5,813 nt of DNA from Nanobdellota archaeon (GTDB lineage: Archaea > Nanobdellota > Nanobdellia > Woesearchaeales > GW2011-AR15): the NCBI GenBank assembly GCA_013335235.1, contig JAAXVZ010000097.1, positions 1-5,813 on the forward strand, read 5' to 3'. The notes beneath the pieces are model-generated. The model was not told the DNA's origin and did no database searches. It saw nothing but the letters and a program-made list of their open reading frames with translations. The position numbers were made by a program, and so were the translations under genes. Below are positions 1 through 5,810 of this stretch, piece by piece (position 1 is the stretch's first letter; every line of letters begins with the position of its first letter).

Positions 1-637
1 TTTTCGCATTTGCCCCTTCACATGATTCGACAGCCATGACTAAGGGATGGCATTGGACAGTATCCCATATCTCGTTTCCTATAATTAAATTGTCACGGCC
101 GGCTAGATTAATCCCTGTATCTTGGTTGCGGTAAAGCCGATTATTGCGAATAACATTATCATGACTAAGGGTTGCTTCGGATGGAGTTCCATAGATAAAT
201 ATTCCTATTAGGCTTGCGTCATGAATATAATTATTTTCAATAACATTGCTTGCACCTTTTATAAAAATACCAGAACTCAGACTGTAGCTCCAATAGTTAA
301 CGTATTCTGTGTTGGTTATTTCAAAGTTTTTTATTATGATGTAGTTCGCATTAATGCTAAAACCTTTGTTGACAACTGTACCTTGCGATTGGAATGTTAT
401 TGGAAGATTCAATGAGCCTGAACGACCGATATTTACTCGTTCACTATAGTTTCCTTCCAATACGATTGCAGTGTCTCCTGCAATCATTGTGTTGGCTGCT
501 TTTTGAATTGTTTTCCAAGGCAGAGTTTGTGTTCCAGGATTGCTGTCTGAACCGATTGTCGACACATAATAATTTGCAGATGCAGCACAATATAGGTTAA
601 TCATCAAAAAAAATAACCAGAACGTTGTTTTTTTCAT
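1..637 (-). CDS. Secreted right-handed beta-helix protein (DUF1565-type N-terminus), 3' end missing
   Basis: This frame is open from ATG at 637 to the window edge, giving the first 212 residues of a longer protein. Residues 1-21 form a signal peptide (MKK n-region, hydrophobic core, ASA cleavage site). Residues 23-66 fit the DUF1565 opening found in many secreted beta-helix proteins: YYVSTIGSDSNPGT, then PWKTIQKA, then GDTAIVLEGNYSE. From about residue 88, beta-helix coils follow, with rungs such as IIIKNFEITNT, NVIENNYIHD, NVIRNNRLYR and NLIIGNEIWD. Such proteins are often polysaccharide lyases, epimerases or surface proteins; no catalytic residues can be assigned from this part. The start overlaps the stop of the upstream dockerin gene (ATGA), which argues for translational coupling. 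GGAAG lies directly against the ATG, too close to be a good ribosome binding site. The secreted beta-helix class is well supported; the enzymatic role is unknown. Confidence 0.85.
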   Translation of the reverse strand, partial: MKKTTFWLFFLMINLYCAASANYYVSTIGSDSNPGTQTLPWKTIQKAANTMIAGDTAIVLEGNYSERVNIGRSGSLNLPITFQSQGTVVNKGFSINANYIIIKNFEITNTEYVNYWSYSLSSGIFIKGASNVIENNYIHDASLIGIFIYGTPSEATLSHDNVIRNNRLYRNQDTGINLAGRDNLIIGNEIWDTVQCHPLVMAVESCEGANAK

Positions 638-2358
638 CTTCCTATGTTTTTTGCGACTAATATTATGTCTTTTAAATTAATAATATTGTCCTTATTAACG
701 TCACTATTTTTATTTGTAAATCCGCTTGTTTTCCCAAATTCCTTTACGATCTCCTTAATATCATTCAAGTCAACTTCTCCGTCACTATTGACATCGCCTA
801 ACAAAGGAAGGTATTTCTCGATAGTGATTTTATCAAGCATTGTATATTTTTCCCTTCCCCTGATGATTAGTTCATGCTGCCCTGCCTCAAGGTTAAAAGA
901 TTTAGGGACAAATTCATTGCTATTATACGTGCCTGAACCTCTCCATCCAGCTATTCTTTCTTCAAATCCTGTTGTCAAAGGGATATCCCATACGTTGTAA
1001 GGTTCTGTTGGCTCACTATCAATATTAATATAAAGTGAGTTTTTGTCTTCTCCGGAGGCGTTTAATATTAGTTTAACTATATATCCTCCTGGTTTATCAA
1101 CATTAAAAAGATAAGAAGCTTTTCCACCATTTGAAGGGGTGCTTACATCATTTATCTGATAAATAGCTCCTTGAGCAGTAACATATGGTGTTGTAATTGT
1201 TCCTGCCTCAGCTTCCCATGATAAGCCTGGCAAGACTGTACTTTGAGTTATACATGCCCCGCTAGCGCAGGTCTGCCCTGCTGCACATGCAGTTACACTT
1301 GACCATTCGAAGCAAGTATCAGAATCATAGTTCCCGCATGTCCTGTATCCATTTCCTGAGCATTCCTTTAAACCATTTGTCTGGCATTCATCTGTGCATG
1401 CTGCAGGGCACTGGATTCCTGTGCAAAGATAACCTGGTGAAACATAACTTATACCTGCAACTCCTGGAGGGACAAAATCCCCTTCAGGAGGGATACCTTC
1501 AGTTATCCTTCCTGTTACATGCGGGGTCATTTCAGCCGGAAAGGTAGCATATTCCCTGCCCTGCTCATCCTTGCTTACAATTGATTTGAATGGTGCGCTT
1601 GCACTAGATGCTGGCCAAACACTGTTGCCTAGGCCACCCCATCTTTCTGTTGGAACGTCTATCCAGAAATTTTCAAGTGTGATATCTCCCTGATCTTCAT
1701 GGCCTATCCAGAATTGGTATCTTGCAGTTGGGTCTCCTATTAGGTTTGCATTTTTTATAATAACTGGCCCATGCGGATAGCCGTCATCTGCTTTCAGCAT
1801 AAATCCTTGATAATCTGATGATCCTGTGAATCTGTCTATACGGATCTCTTTTGCATTCCCCCAGGACTGGACCAAATCAGGGTGATTGTCAGTAAATCCC
1901 ACCTGGTCTCTTGCTTTTATATGGTCGATTCTTACATTTTGTATCTGAACAATTGATTCTCTGCTGAATCCTGTAATGCCTTCTGAGATATCTTCCCCAT
2001 GCCCCAACAATCCTTCAATATGGATTATACCTGTTGAAGACTGCACATTCAGCATCCTCCTGGAAGGTATATCCGGGCTACTGCCCTGCCATGGGATGTC
2101 AATCTCCCCTCCAATTATGACAACGTTATGGCAGTTGTAGATGCTCAGGCCAGCGTGCAATGGATAGTCAGGCATATCAATTAAACAGTCTCTTTTGTTG
2201 TTTGGGTCATTCCAGAAAGAGGATTTGTCATTGGTTGGTTTCAGGATAAGTGGGTCGCTGAGTTCTGGCGGAGCCCATGTCAGTTTATTGTCTGCTGCAA
2301 AGGCAGATGTAATGAGGAAAAAAAATAACACATACTTAACGAGTTTTTTCCCAGGCAT
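634..2358 (-). CDS. Secreted multimodular protein: beta-helix-like, Cys-rich, CBM6/35-like and type I dockerin domains
   Basis: This complete 574-residue secreted protein has a signal peptide at residues 1-21 (GKK n-region, VLFFFLITSAFA, cleavage before AD). Residues about 70-240 look like a right-handed beta-helix, with VIIGGEIDI, IVQIQNVRIDHI, EIRIDRFTG and DITLENFWIDV rungs and a striking NHPDLVQSWG at 158-167. Residues 312-369 form a ten-Cys module. Residues 378-516 resemble a CBM6/35-type carbohydrate-binding beta-sandwich (opening WEAEAGTI, closing LEAGQHELIIRGRE then LDKITIEKY). Residues 520-574 are a type I dockerin with two calcium loops, D522/N524/D526/D530/D533 and D553/N555/D557/N561/D564. 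Dockerins bind cohesins; no cohesin is visible here. The modules point to polysaccharide binding, with lyase or hydrolase activity possible but unproven. The ATG at 2358 has no Shine-Dalgarno sequence and sits at the expected initiation point of an archaeal promoter, so the message is probably leaderless. The stop overlaps the next gene's start. Confidence 0.88.
   Translation of the reverse strand: MPGKKLVKYVLFFFLITSAFAADNKLTWAPPELSDPLILKPTNDKSSFWNDPNNKRDCLIDMPDYPLHAGLSIYNCHNVVIIGGEIDIPWQGSSPDIPSRRMLNVQSSTGIIHIEGLLGHGEDISEGITGFSRESIVQIQNVRIDHIKARDQVGFTDNHPDLVQSWGNAKEIRIDRFTGSSDYQGFMLKADDGYPHGPVIIKNANLIGDPTARYQFWIGHEDQGDITLENFWIDVPTERWGGLGNSVWPASSASAPFKSIVSKDEQGREYATFPAEMTPHVTGRITEGIPPEGDFVPPGVAGISYVSPGYLCTGIQCPAACTDECQTNGLKECSGNGYRTCGNYDSDTCFEWSSVTACAAGQTCASGACITQSTVLPGLSWEAEAGTITTPYVTAQGAIYQINDVSTPSNGGKASYLFNVDKPGGYIVKLILNASGEDKNSLYINIDSEPTEPYNVWDIPLTTGFEERIAGWRGSGTYNSNEFVPKSFNLEAGQHELIIRGREKYTMLDKITIEKYLPLLGDVNSDGEVDLNDIKEIVKEFGKTSGFTNKNSDVNKDNIINLKDIILVAKNIGR
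643..801 (-). other. Type I dockerin domain (residues about 520-572)
   Basis: The domain starts with GDVNSDGEVDLNDI and has a second loop, SDVNKDNIINLKDI, 31 residues later, each followed by a hydrophobic helix (KEIVKEF and ILVAKNIG). This is the duplicated EF-hand-like calcium loop arrangement of dockerins, with ligand positions 1, 3, 5, 9 and 12 filled in both loops. Loop 2 has Asn in place of Gly at position 6 (N558). The domain sits at the extreme C-terminus, the usual dockerin location. It implies a cohesin-bearing partner elsewhere in the genome. Confidence 0.88.
811..1227 (-). other. CBM6/CBM35-like beta-sandwich domain (residues about 378-516)
   Basis: The segment opens with LSWEAEAGTI and has a GGKASYLFNV strand, then GGYIVKLILNASGEDKNSLY. 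It ends with LEAGQHELIIRGRE and MLDKITIEKY. This order (Glu-Ala-Glu opening, Gly-Gly-x-Ala-Ser-Tyr strand, Gly-His-x-Leu then Leu-Asp-Lys-Ile) is the usual pattern of CBM6/35-like carbohydrate-binding or galactose-binding-like sandwiches. The aromatic residues W456 and W472 could lie in a ligand face, but this is not established. Exact family membership needs a profile search. Confidence 0.65.
1252..1425 (-). other. Ten-cysteine module of the dockerin protein (residues 312-369)
   Basis: Cysteines fall at residues 312, 317, 321, 325, 333, 341, 349, 358, 364 and 369, with the landmarks CTDEC, CGNYDSDTCFEW and CASGAC. An even number of cysteines in a secreted protein suggests up to five disulfides. 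Similar C-x3-C ... CGNYDxDxC ... C-x4-C segments occur, from general knowledge, as linkers in secreted proteins of DPANN archaea and some bacteria. Their function is not known to me. Here the module separates the beta-helix domain from the carbohydrate-binding-like domain. Confidence 0.7.
1654..2151 (-). other. Beta-helix-like domain of the dockerin protein (residues about 70-235)
   Basis: Short hydrophobic-alternating strands recur roughly every 20-30 residues, with Asn/Asp-rich turns, as in right-handed parallel beta-helices. The segment NHPDLVQSWG (codons at 1858-1887), followed by IRIDRFTGSSDYQGFMLKAD, resembles a His-Asp-x-x-Gln stretch I recall from secreted beta-helix proteins. H159, D161 and Q164 are candidates for conserved functional residues; this is inference from memory of family patterns and has not been aligned. 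Confidence 0.6.
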
Positions 2359-2381
2359 TATTGTTTAGTTTATTGCTGCGG

Positions 2382-2397
2382 ATTATATATTCTTTTC
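2382..2397 (-). promoter_or_regulatory. Archaeal BRE/TATA promoter for a leaderless dockerin-gene transcript
   Basis: On the minus strand, purine-rich GAAAAGAA (2397-2390) is directly followed by TATATAAT (2389-2382). The TATA centre lies about 27 bp before the A of the ATG at 2358. Archaeal TFB/TBP promoters initiate about 25-27 bp downstream of the TATA centre, so transcription should begin at or within a base or two of the start codon. The 20 bases before the ATG contain no Shine-Dalgarno-like sequence, which agrees with leaderless translation. Confidence 0.72.
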
Positions 2398-2402
2398 TTA
2401 AT

Positions 2403-2426
2403 CCAACAATTTCATAATTGGTTTGG
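2403..2426. repeat. Imperfect inverted repeat between the ABC operon and the dockerin promoter
   Basis: The plus strand reads CCAACAATT, loop TCAT, AATTG, bulge GT, TTGG: nine complementary pairs with a two-base bulge. It starts 6 bp upstream of the BRE and 28 bp downstream of the permease stop. Neither strand has a T-run after it, so it is a poor terminator. It could be an operator for the dockerin promoter or a weak 3'-end hairpin for the ABC message. Its AT-rich core makes chance occurrence possible. Confidence 0.4.
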
Positions 2427-2453
2427 CTGATGGTGTGGCACGATCTGCATTTC

Positions 2454-3686
2454 TTATTCATACCTCAGCGCATCCACTGGTTTCAACTTAGAGCCTTGGT
2501 AGGCAGGTATCAGTCCTGCGAGTATGCCTATGACAACTGAGACAGAAAGAGAGATGACGATAGAGTTCAAAGAGACAAATGTTCCTCCCCTGATCATAGA
2601 TGTCTCTCCCATGAGCGCCGGAAGGGCGCTAGAAAGGAGTGTCCCAAAGACAGCTCCCAGGAAACCTCCCACAAGACCTATCAATGCAGCGTTCAGGATG
2701 AATATCAGCATTATATCCCTGTTCTTTGCACCTATGGCCTTCATTATTCCTATTTCCTTTGTCTTTTCAAGTACAGATGTGAACATGGTGTTGGCAATCC
2801 CGACAGCCCCGACAATCAGGGAGACTGCGGCAATAGCCAAGAGGAAATTGTTCATAGATGACATCATTTCAGACCTGGTGGCCTGCATCTGCTTGCTTGA
2901 CGTAATTGAGAAATCTTTTGTCTTGGTTGTGACATGCCGGACCATCATCAGCTTCTTCTCTGTCTTGTTTATGACCTCATCCAGCTTGTCTTCATCCTTT
3001 ATCTTTATCACAATACGGTCGTATACTCCGTTCTCTTTGTCATCTATGACCTGGTAGGCCATAGATATAGGCATATAGATACTGTTGCTCTGGTCATCAA
3101 GTATGCCGACCACCCTGAATACATTCTCTTCTATGGTGAGCATCTGGTTTATGCCGACTGGCTTTGAAAAATATGATTCTGCAAGCCTTCCTCCGATGAC
3201 TACTACATTCTGGTCTGCAGAGTCAAGCATCCTTCCTTCGCTAATTTCAGAGGTGGTTATCTTCGACCACACTGCCTGATCCACACCTGTCAGTGAGACT
3301 GTCCCTGATTTACCTAGGTATGACACCTTGACATTTCCGCTGATCTGCGTGTCAATGTACGCCAGGTCAGGTATGCCCTTTAGTGCCTGCATATCCAGAT
3401 TCGTGAGTTCTGGTTCTTCTTCTGTTGCGCCTTGGCTGCCTCCGCCCCGTTCCCCTCCAGGGCCGAACATCGTGAATCCCCTTGAATAGCCTGCGCTAAG
3501 AGTAAGGATATCCCCTCCAAGCCCGCCAAGCTGGCTGTTCACAGCCTGCTGCATTCCGCTTCCGATTGACATGATAGCGACGACCGCTGCGACACCTATC
3601 ACTATCCCCAATATCGTAAGCCAGCTCCTTATCTTGCTGTGGAGCACCATCTCGAAAGCGTGCTTGAGGCATTTTGTGAATTTCAT
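2454..3686 (-). CDS. MacB/FtsX-type ABC transporter permease
   Basis: This complete 410-residue protein has the four-helix MacB layout. A short cytoplasmic N-terminus (KHAFEMVLHSKIRSWLTILGI) leads into TM1 (about 22-43). A large extracytoplasmic domain (about 45-278) follows, then TM2 (about 281-303), TM3 (about 326-352) and TM4 (about 372-394), ending in KPVDALRYE. The EKTKEIGIMKAIGAKNRDI segment (307-325) is the hallmark FtsX-domain cytoplasmic loop that contacts the ATPase. The extracytoplasmic domain fits MacB_PCD (TGVD, VVVIGGRLAESYF, FRVVGILDDQS) but carries a Gly-rich, acidic insert at 75-92. MacB-class permeases work as dimers and mechanically drive export or extraction of substrates rather than pumping through the membrane. 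The substrate here is unknown. The ATG at 3686 has AGGT 8 nt upstream. It is the last gene of the ABC operon, 36 bp after the COG1361 gene. Confidence 0.93.
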   Translation of the reverse strand: MKFTKCLKHAFEMVLHSKIRSWLTILGIVIGVAAVVAIMSIGSGMQQAVNSQLGGLGGDILTLSAGYSRGFTMFGPGGERGGGSQGATEEEPELTNLDMQALKGIPDLAYIDTQISGNVKVSYLGKSGTVSLTGVDQAVWSKITTSEISEGRMLDSADQNVVVIGGRLAESYFSKPVGINQMLTIEENVFRVVGILDDQSNSIYMPISMAYQVIDDKENGVYDRIVIKIKDEDKLDEVINKTEKKLMMVRHVTTKTKDFSITSSKQMQATRSEMMSSMNNFLLAIAAVSLIVGAVGIANTMFTSVLEKTKEIGIMKAIGAKNRDIMLIFILNAALIGLVGGFLGAVFGTLLSSALPALMGETSMIRGGTFVSLNSIVISLSVSVVIGILAGLIPAYQGSKLKPVDALRYE

Positions 3687-3694
3687 TCCGTTCT

Positions 3695-3698
3695 ACCT
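3695..3698 (-). promoter_or_regulatory. Ribosome binding site of the permease gene
   Basis: AGGT (minus strand, within AATAGGTAGAACGGA) lies 8 nt before the ATG at 3686. It supports this start and internal translation of a polycistronic message. The 36-bp spacer holds no convincing promoter or terminator. Confidence 0.6.
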
Positions 3699-3722
3699 AT
3701 TGTTTTTAATCAATCAGGATTC

Positions 3723-5084
3723 TCATCTTGCCTTGATTTTGCTTTTCTTTCTGAATATATCAGAAAATTTAGCTTCAGGGTCAATAAGTTTCAGCTTCCT
3801 GTATCTGGCTCTCATCACAAGTATTGCAGCCAGAAGCAGAATGATACCTACGCCGATTATATAATTCTGGTATTTTTCAATAAAGCTTTCCTGCCTCATC
3901 CTCCTGAAATCCGAATACCCTGTGCCTGTTGCAGTGCCTGCAATGCCTTGTGCCTGCGATGCATCTGACTGGGCACTCATGGCTACAGTCTTTTCCAGGG
4001 TATCTCTCTTTCCCATTGTATCGGTATATGCTATCTGTATCCTCAGTGCATTTTGCTGGGCCGCTGCACGGGTAAGGTTGGACTGTCTTGTCATATTCCT
4101 CTGGGCCATGCCTGTGCTGTCCTGCTTGAGGCTAAAGCTTGCGACAGTGTAATCTCCAGTGTTGAGATTCCCTATTATGGCTGAATTTGATCCTGATACC
4201 GCCCATCCCTGCTGCTGCGGCACAATAACAGAGACAGATGTCGCCGGGTTGCTGCCTACATTTGCTACCGTGAATGAGACCGAGTCGGTTGTGCTCTCTG
4301 AAAAAGCTATATCAAAATCTGTGCCGCCGCCGACATATACTCCTGCGATTGTCTCAGAGGTTACCTCAGTCCCTGTCAGTTGGTCATCATAAGCGAGAGT
4401 CAGCGCCAGCTCATATATCCCTGCGTCTGCACCTGTATCTGCTATGACCTGGTATTCTATATCTTCGCTTTCGTCTACATCGATATATTTGATGTATTTT
4501 GTGTTGTCGCTGCCTACAGGCAGGATTATCTTGTCATCGTTGACCCAGCTGAATGTCAGGTCTTTTAACGGAGCGCTGCCGACATTCTTTATAGTGAATT
4601 TCAGTGTATCCAGCCTGCCAGGTATCAAAACTGCCTTGTCGATGAATATGATCTGGGCAAATTTCTGGCCAGATACATCTACATCAAAATAATTTGAATA
4701 GGATATATCGTCATACGCAAGATTCAATTTTGCCTGATTTGTCCCCTCGACTGCGCCTCTGTCTACCGCGGCAGTGAACTTGAATATCATGGCATTGCTT
4801 CCCTGATAATAGCCAGGCAGGACGCTTATTGTTTTTGTATATTCCTCTCCCGCAATCTTTGTGAATGGGAATGTCGGCACAAAATCAATCTTTATTCCGT
4901 TGATGTCCGCACCTCCAAGATTCTCAGCCATGAATCTCAGTTCGACATTCTGGCCTGCGGTTGCTGGGTCTGGGGTCTGGCTCACTAAAGTGACCTGCAG
5001 GCTCTTTGTATTGTCTGTGGCAGCAGAGACTAGCTGCAACAGGCACAGGATCGCAAATAGGAACATAATATTGTTTTTTCTCAT
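3723..5084 (-). CDS. COG1361-type S-layer-like membrane-anchored protein, ABC-cassette partner
   Basis: This 453-residue type I membrane protein has a signal peptide at 1-21 (MRKNN, hydrophobic core, LVSA-ATDN). Three immunoglobulin-like (CARDB/NEW3-type) repeats follow, at about 29-137, 143-250 and 256-369. Each has the 'NxG' turn typical of these domains (AENLGGAD, IKNVGSAP, VANVGSNP). One transmembrane helix (about 408-425) precedes a strongly basic cytoplasmic tail (425-453). COG1361 proteins are known neighbours of MacB-class ABC genes in archaea. By position it replaces the bacterial MacA adaptor, so it probably forms the extracytoplasmic part of the exporter; this role is inference. 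Domain 3 carries a Gln/Arg-rich insert (324-343) with two N-x-T sequons (N330, N336). The ATG at 5084 overlaps the ATPase stop by ATGA and has GAGGTG 7 nt upstream. Confidence 0.88.
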   Translation of the reverse strand: MRKNNIMFLFAILCLLQLVSAATDNTKSLQVTLVSQTPDPATAGQNVELRFMAENLGGADINGIKIDFVPTFPFTKIAGEEYTKTISVLPGYYQGSNAMIFKFTAAVDRGAVEGTNQAKLNLAYDDISYSNYFDVDVSGQKFAQIIFIDKAVLIPGRLDTLKFTIKNVGSAPLKDLTFSWVNDDKIILPVGSDNTKYIKYIDVDESEDIEYQVIADTGADAGIYELALTLAYDDQLTGTEVTSETIAGVYVGGGTDFDIAFSESTTDSVSFTVANVGSNPATSVSVIVPQQQGWAVSGSNSAIIGNLNTGDYTVASFSLKQDSTGMAQRNMTRQSNLTRAAAQQNALRIQIAYTDTMGKRDTLEKTVAMSAQSDASQAQGIAGTATGTGYSDFRRMRQESFIEKYQNYIIGVGIILLLAAILVMRARYRKLKLIDPEAKFSDIFRKKSKIKAR

Positions 5085-5800
5085 CCTCTGGCACCTCGTT
5101 TATGCTCAATTCTTTCAACAATACCATCTTTCAGGTATACAATCTTGTCTGCAAATTTCACCAAATTCATGTCGTGTGTGACTATAATGATTGTCTTGTT
5201 CTCATCATCATGCAGCTTTTTCAGGAATTCCATTATAAACTGGCCGGATTTTGAATCCAGGTTCCCGGTTGGCTCATCCGCAAGTATTATCTCTGGGTCC
5301 ACAGAGAGCGCCCTTGCGATTGCGACCCGCTGCATCTGTCCGCCTGATAGCTGCTGCGGCTTGTGGTGCATCCTCTCTGCGAGCCCCACCATCTTCAGCA
5401 AGTCTGAAGCTTTTTTAAAAGCTGTAACATCATCGACATCCTGGAACTCCAGCGGAAGCATCACATTCTCATGCGCTGAAAGAGTAGGTATGAGATTGAA
5501 CTGCTGGAACACGAAACCTATCTTCTTCCCCCTAATCTGGGCAAGCCTTGATTCTCCGAACGAAAGTATGCTCTCTCCATTCAGGAAGATGTCTCCCTTT
5601 GTCGGAAGGTCCAGGCAGCCGACCATGTTCATTATAGTGCTCTTCCCGCTGCCTGAAGGCCCGGTTATTGCCATGAAATCGCCTTTCTCAACCTGGAATG
5701 TCACGCCCTGAAGGGCAGGAACATCAACCTCTCCCATCTTATAGATTTTCCAGACATCCTCAAGGCGCAGAAGCTCCTTACCCTTCTTATCGTCTATCAA
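5081..5800 (-). CDS. ABC transporter ATP-binding protein, LolD/MacB class
   Basis: This 239-residue cytoplasmic ATPase would power the permease encoded two genes downstream. All catalytic motifs are intact: Walker A GPSGSGKST (47-55), Q-loop in FVFQQFNLIP (Q99), signature LSGGQMQRVAIARAL (151-165), Walker B IILADEPT with E176 (171-178), D-loop GNLDS and H-loop H209 in VTHD. The opening LRLEDVWKIYKMGEVDVPALQGV and the phrases GCLDLPTKGDIFLNG and FNLIPTLSAHENVMLPL are typical of the LolD/MacB/FtsE-like group, not of importers. The start is set at TTG 5800, with GGAG 6 nt upstream. The frame stays open through the remaining 13 bases to the window edge, so a longer N-terminus cannot be excluded. 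The stop overlaps the COG1361 start by ATGA. Confidence 0.94.
   Translation of the reverse strand: MIDDKKGKELLRLEDVWKIYKMGEVDVPALQGVTFQVEKGDFMAITGPSGSGKSTIMNMVGCLDLPTKGDIFLNGESILSFGESRLAQIRGKKIGFVFQQFNLIPTLSAHENVMLPLEFQDVDDVTAFKKASDLLKMVGLAERMHHKPQQLSGGQMQRVAIARALSVDPEIILADEPTGNLDSKSGQFIMEFLKKLHDDENKTIIIVTHDMNLVKFADKIVYLKDGIVERIEHKRGARG
5092..5097 (-). promoter_or_regulatory. Strong ribosome binding site of the COG1361 gene, inside the ATPase gene end
   Basis: GAGGTG on the minus strand lies 7 nt before the ATG at 5084 and inside the last codons of the ATPase gene (Arg-Gly-Ala-Arg-Gly-stop). It matches the archaeal anti-Shine-Dalgarno complement well. It confirms the ATGA-overlap start and indicates tightly coupled expression of the two proteins. 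Confidence 0.75.
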
Positions 5801-5806
5801 TTGTAT

Positions 5807-5810
5807 CTCC
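5807..5810 (-). promoter_or_regulatory. Ribosome binding site supporting a TTG start for the ATPase
   Basis: GGAG on the minus strand is separated from TTG (5800) by ATACAA, a good 6-nt spacing. The first in-frame ATG is residue 22, inside the conserved KIYKMGEV segment, and is too far in to be the start. The TTG is therefore the best start visible in the window. Confidence 0.55.

Noticed and set aside
35..171. A 12-bp direct repeat, CATGACTAAGGG, at 35-46 and 160-171
   Set aside because: The copies fall in different reading frames of the beta-helix gene (Pro-Leu-Val-Met versus Leu-Ser-His-Asp). There is no third copy and no flanking similarity, so a chance match is more likely than a repeat unit.
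221..600. Two overlapping short plus-strand open frames
   Set aside because: Both are antisense to the beta-helix gene, which has a signal peptide and a DUF1565 pattern. No ribosome binding site or domain supports them.
2403..2453. Transcription terminator after the permease gene
   Set aside because: The minus strand has no T-rich tract between the permease stop and the dockerin promoter, and the hairpin there is not followed by one. Read-through into the dockerin gene remains possible.
2524..3057. A 177-codon open frame on the plus strand
   Set aside because: It is antisense to the MacB-like permease, with no matching motif. It arises from the permease's codon pattern.
4924..5127. A 67-codon minus-strand open frame bridging the ATPase and COG1361 genes
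   Set aside because: It is a third frame overlapping two well-supported genes that are already joined by ATGA. It has no domain or start signal of its own.
5145..5711. A 188-codon open frame on the plus strand
   Set aside because: It lies wholly antisense to the ABC ATPase gene, whose motifs are all intact. The translation is rich in Ser/Phe/Cys with no recognisable domain, as expected of a shadow frame.
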